51,993 bases of DNA from JAFEBO01 sp036392375. GTDB lineage: Bacteria > Planctomycetota > Phycisphaerae > Phycisphaerales > UBA1924. The notes under the pieces were generated by a model. It was not told the origin of the DNA, searched no databases, and was given only the letters and a program-made list of their open reading frames with translations. Location of the stretch: assembly GCA_036392375.1 (NCBI GenBank), contig DASVYC010000059.1:1-51993 (forward strand), read 5' to 3'. Shown here piece by piece: positions 49,859-51,993 of this stretch. Position numbers and translations under genes: made by a program. Position 1 is the stretch's first letter, and each line of letters begins with the position of its first letter.

Positions 49859-50079
49859 AACCACAAGAGGCACAGAGACACAAAGAGAGTCAACGCGCGA
49901 AAGTCAGAATGCAGACTTCAACTCAACTGATCAACGGACTCGAAGGGCACAAAAAACGCAGAAGGAACGGGCGCCGTTCGGGCTTCTTGTTTCCTTGCTT
50001 CACGCCTTGGAGTGCCTTGAGCCCTTGGAATTGAACTCCTCTGCCTCTCTCCGTGCCTCTGTGTCTCTGTGGTGAAGCC
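49859..50079. repeat. About 220-bp imperfect inverted repeat with CACAGAG-type arms
   Basis: The left arm (49859-49889) reads AACCACAAGAGGCACAGAGA and on. The right arm (50045-50079) is the reverse complement of CACCACAGAGACACAGAGGC and on. The interior holds a smaller hairpin, GAACGG-GCG-CCGTTC at 49965-49979, and no convincing gene. It fills most of the 242-base gap between the gluzincin-like gene (plus) and the HEAT-repeat gene (minus), so it could also act as a terminator for both. Confidence 0.7.
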
Positions 50080-50087
50080 TTCTCTCG

Positions 50088-51239
50088 TTACGGCAGCCGC
50101 TCCCCATTCATCCGCGCATGCGCCCGGATGATCGCCGACGCCGCCACCACCCGCACCATCGGCGACGAGTCATTGAGCATCGCCTCAAGCGTTGGAAAGT
50201 GCTGTGCCTTCCCGGTGTAGCCATACACCGACGCCGCCTGCTGACGGATCGTCTCCGACCCGCTCGTCGCGTACTCGTCGGCAACGAAGCTGCCCTGGTC
50301 CAGACCCATCTTCGCGAGCGCCGTCGAGCACGCCAGACGGAACTCCGGCGGCATCAGGTTTCCCTGCGGGTCCCTGTAGCTCGACAGATAGATCAATTGA
50401 TCGATCGACCCGCGGTCTTTCACCTCGCCGATGATCTGCACCGCGAGCACCGCGCTCTCAAAGTCCTCCGGTCGCGCCGGGAAGAGGGCCGCTCGCACGC
50501 CCTCGATCGGGTCGTTGTCGCCCAGCTTGATCCTCGCCTCGCCGCACTGCAGCTGGAACAGCGCCATCTCCGACGCGCGATCTTTCGACACCCGCACGCG
50601 TGCCGCTTCCTTGAGCATCGCGATCGCCGACCGCTCGCCCATCTCGCCCAGCACCCACGCGGCGTGGCTCCGCAGGTTCGCCGGCACGTTGGCGCCCGTC
50701 AGCCATCCCGCCAGCGGGGACGGATCCGGGTTCTGCCCCATCTTCTTGAGCCCGTAGATCGCCGACGCTCGCACGAAGGCGGACTCGTCGTTGGTGAGCG
50801 ATTGCAGCCGTGGCGAGGCCTCGCTGATGCGATTCCGTCCCGCCGCCATCGCCGCCATCGCACGCACACCGGGCGAGGGATCATCGAGCGCCTTCATCAG
50901 GACCGGCCCCAGGCGCCGCCCCGCCATCGCCGCCGCATCCGCCGCGTAGCCGCGCACCTGACCGTCGTTGTTGTTCGCCGACTGCTCGATGACCGTCAGC
51001 GCCTTCTCGCGAATCTCGGCGATCCGAACTGCATCGGGAATCGCTGCCGGAACCGCGCTCTTCACCCCCGCCTGCGGGTTCGGAGCAACCTTGGACGCCA
51101 CCGCATCGCCACCCGAGCTCGGACCAGACCTTTGTGCCGCGTTCTTCGCGCAGCCACCAAGCACCGCGGCGGTCACCATCGCCGTCACACCCGCGATTAC
51201 CAATCCGTTCGTTGCACTCTTCACGCGTCGCTCCGTCAT
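50088..51239 (-). CDS. HEAT-repeat lipoprotein
   Basis: The 383-aa product has a basic N-terminus MTERRVKSATNG, a hydrophobic signal and lipobox LGGC (Cys about 31). HEAT/PBS-lyase-like repeats follow, for example ALDDPSPGVRAMAAMAAGRN, LQSLTNDESAFVRASAIYGL, RSHAAWVLGEMGERSAIAML and AMLNDSSPMVRVVAASAIIR. Such solenoids bind other proteins. Nothing shows the partner. The start at 51239 is preferred over 51254 because it gives a normal lipoprotein leader. It lies 26 nt downstream of lnt on the same strand, so it may be co-transcribed with the enzyme that would acylate its Cys. Confidence 0.82.
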   Translation of the reverse strand: MTERRVKSATNGLVIAGVTAMVTAAVLGGCAKNAAQRSGPSSGGDAVASKVAPNPQAGVKSAVPAAIPDAVRIAEIREKALTVIEQSANNNDGQVRGYAADAAAMAGRRLGPVLMKALDDPSPGVRAMAAMAAGRNRISEASPRLQSLTNDESAFVRASAIYGLKKMGQNPDPSPLAGWLTGANVPANLRSHAAWVLGEMGERSAIAMLKEAARVRVSKDRASEMALFQLQCGEARIKLGDNDPIEGVRAALFPARPEDFESAVLAVQIIGEVKDRGSIDQLIYLSSYRDPQGNLMPPEFRLACSTALAKMGLDQGSFVADEYATSGSETIRQQAASVYGYTGKAQHFPTLEAMLNDSSPMVRVVAASAIIRAHARMNGERLP

Positions 51240-51265
51240 CTTGCCACACCCCACACCAGCCGCCC

Positions 51266-51993
51266 TCAGGCTGCCTTCGCGGTTTCCGTACCGCTCCCAT
51301 CCACCTGATTGTTCGGCGTTCTACGCACGATTGCGAGAATCACGAGGCCGACAAGAGTGAGCGGGAAAACCCAGCAGAGGTCGCCGACTTTGCGGTAGAA
51401 GGTGGCCTCCGACACCACAGGCACGTCCGCGACCAGCACGCCCTCGACACGCGACGATCTCCCCTCAATCCGAAGCGGCTTATAGCCATCCGAGAATCCA
51501 AACCATTCCACACCGGAGATCCCAGTGTTTGCCGCCCGAACCATCGAAACCCCAAGCTCAATCGATCTCCACCGGGCGGCAAGGGCGTGCTGCATTCTGC
51601 CCGCGTCCCAGTCTCCGAACCAGCCGTCGTTCGTGACGTTCACAAGAATGACCGCAGCTCCGTCCTTGGCCGCGTTTGTCACAAGTCGGCGACACAATGC
51701 GGTCTCGGTCACTTCGAAGCAGATCGGCGTTACAAGCTTTACCCCACGGTACCACTTGATTCCGGGACGGGAAAGAGTCTCATCCGGAGTCTCGATCCAG
51801 AAACCATCGGCTCGCAGCTCATCGCCGCGAGCCAAGTCAAAGGTCATCCCAGCAGCCCCGATCGACAAGAGCTTCTTCTCGAGCCACGGCCACGCCGAAA
51901 CGTATGGCATCGTCTCGCCAAAGGGCGTCAGTCGAATCTTGTCGTATCGCGAACCCGAGATGTCGCCACCATCAATCAGGAATACGCTGTTGA
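51266..51993 (-). CDS. lnt: Apolipoprotein N-acyltransferase, C-terminal part (runs off the window)
   Basis: The visible 242 residues are the nitrilase-like domain and last helix of Lnt, which adds the third acyl chain to the N-terminal Cys of lipoproteins in the inner membrane. The frame is open to the window end: NSVFLIDGGDISGSRYDKIR then LTPFGETMP, where the Lys of YDKIR is the likely catalytic Lys. TPICFEVTE follows with the catalytic Cys, then VNVTNDGWFGDWDAGRMQHA, RAANTGISG and a C-terminal membrane helix (CWVFPLTLVGLVILAIV). The N-terminal membrane part lies outside. The several lipoproteins in this window are potential substrates. Confidence 0.88.
   Translation of the reverse strand, partial: NSVFLIDGGDISGSRYDKIRLTPFGETMPYVSAWPWLEKKLLSIGAAGMTFDLARGDELRADGFWIETPDETLSRPGIKWYRGVKLVTPICFEVTETALCRRLVTNAAKDGAAVILVNVTNDGWFGDWDAGRMQHALAARWRSIELGVSMVRAANTGISGVEWFGFSDGYKPLRIEGRSSRVEGVLVADVPVVSEATFYRKVGDLCWVFPLTLVGLVILAIVRRTPNNQVDGSGTETAKAA

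Noticed and set aside
49846..50087. Purine-rich repeats between the last two gene groups as a CRISPR array
   Set aside because: There are only two inverted arms, no regular repeat-spacer period and no cas genes.

Overview
The window looks like a chromosome segment from a planctomycete, most likely of class Phycisphaerae. The grounds are high GC, prepilin-type proteins with a C-terminal H-Xn-DG motif, a PTPG...ARRRR (PEP-CTERM-like) tail, secreted proteins ending in dockerin-like CPADFNxDGxxDDADF repeats, large TPR-type secreted proteins and several ECF sigma factors. No rRNA, CRISPR array, phage or transposase gene was seen. It reads as core chromosome with lineage-specific envelope genes, plus short dispersed repeats that have entered genes.

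Layout. 1-7.0 kb: tail of an upstream gene, CvpA-like membrane protein, SDR dehydrogenase, ABC solute-binding protein, pyruvate kinase, and two sugar-type ABC permeases (no ATPase in the window). 7.1-11.0 kb: a dockerin-like gene remnant, tRNA-Arg(CCG), a prepilin-like gene with a small membrane protein, and a secreted NHL-repeat protein. 11.1-17.0 kb (minus): Tricorn-like protease, DUF2262 protein, L,D-transpeptidase-like lipoprotein, AMP nucleosidase. 17.1-22.0 kb: two ECF sigma modules. One has a membrane partner carrying a pilin-like domain; the other has a membrane partner and a secreted coiled-coil protein. They flank a DUF4286 protein.

22.0-32.6 kb (minus): the most unusual block. Eight genes lie head to tail and all seven junctions overlap by 1-17 nt: VWA membrane protein, secreted helical protein, ExbB/TolQ, ExbD, ExbD, a 906-aa secreted TPR-like protein, a 901-aa membrane protein with a degenerate J-domain-like start, and a secreted DnaJ-type zinc-ribbon protein. 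A free-standing MetRS-type tRNA-binding domain follows. I read this as a proton-driven envelope machine whose function is not known to me.

32.7-43 kb: pyrH-frr, a ThiF/MoeB-type E1-like enzyme, a DinB-like protein, an LpoB-COG3014 lipoprotein pair, a MazG-like protein, a membrane PP2C/SpoIIE phosphatase, PduO-type cobalamin adenosyltransferase and RecJ. 42.8-52 kb: secreted dockerin-like protein, TPR membrane protein, valS, a gluzincin-like lipoprotein, a HEAT-repeat lipoprotein and the C-terminal part of apolipoprotein N-acyltransferase (lnt).

Repeats are a second theme. valS carries three in-frame insertions of simple or palindromic repeat DNA. A roughly 38-bp dispersed repeat occurs once between genes and once as the N-terminal coding part of a lipoprotein gene. 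A roughly 220-bp imperfect inverted repeat made of CACAGAG-type arms lies between the last two gene groups.
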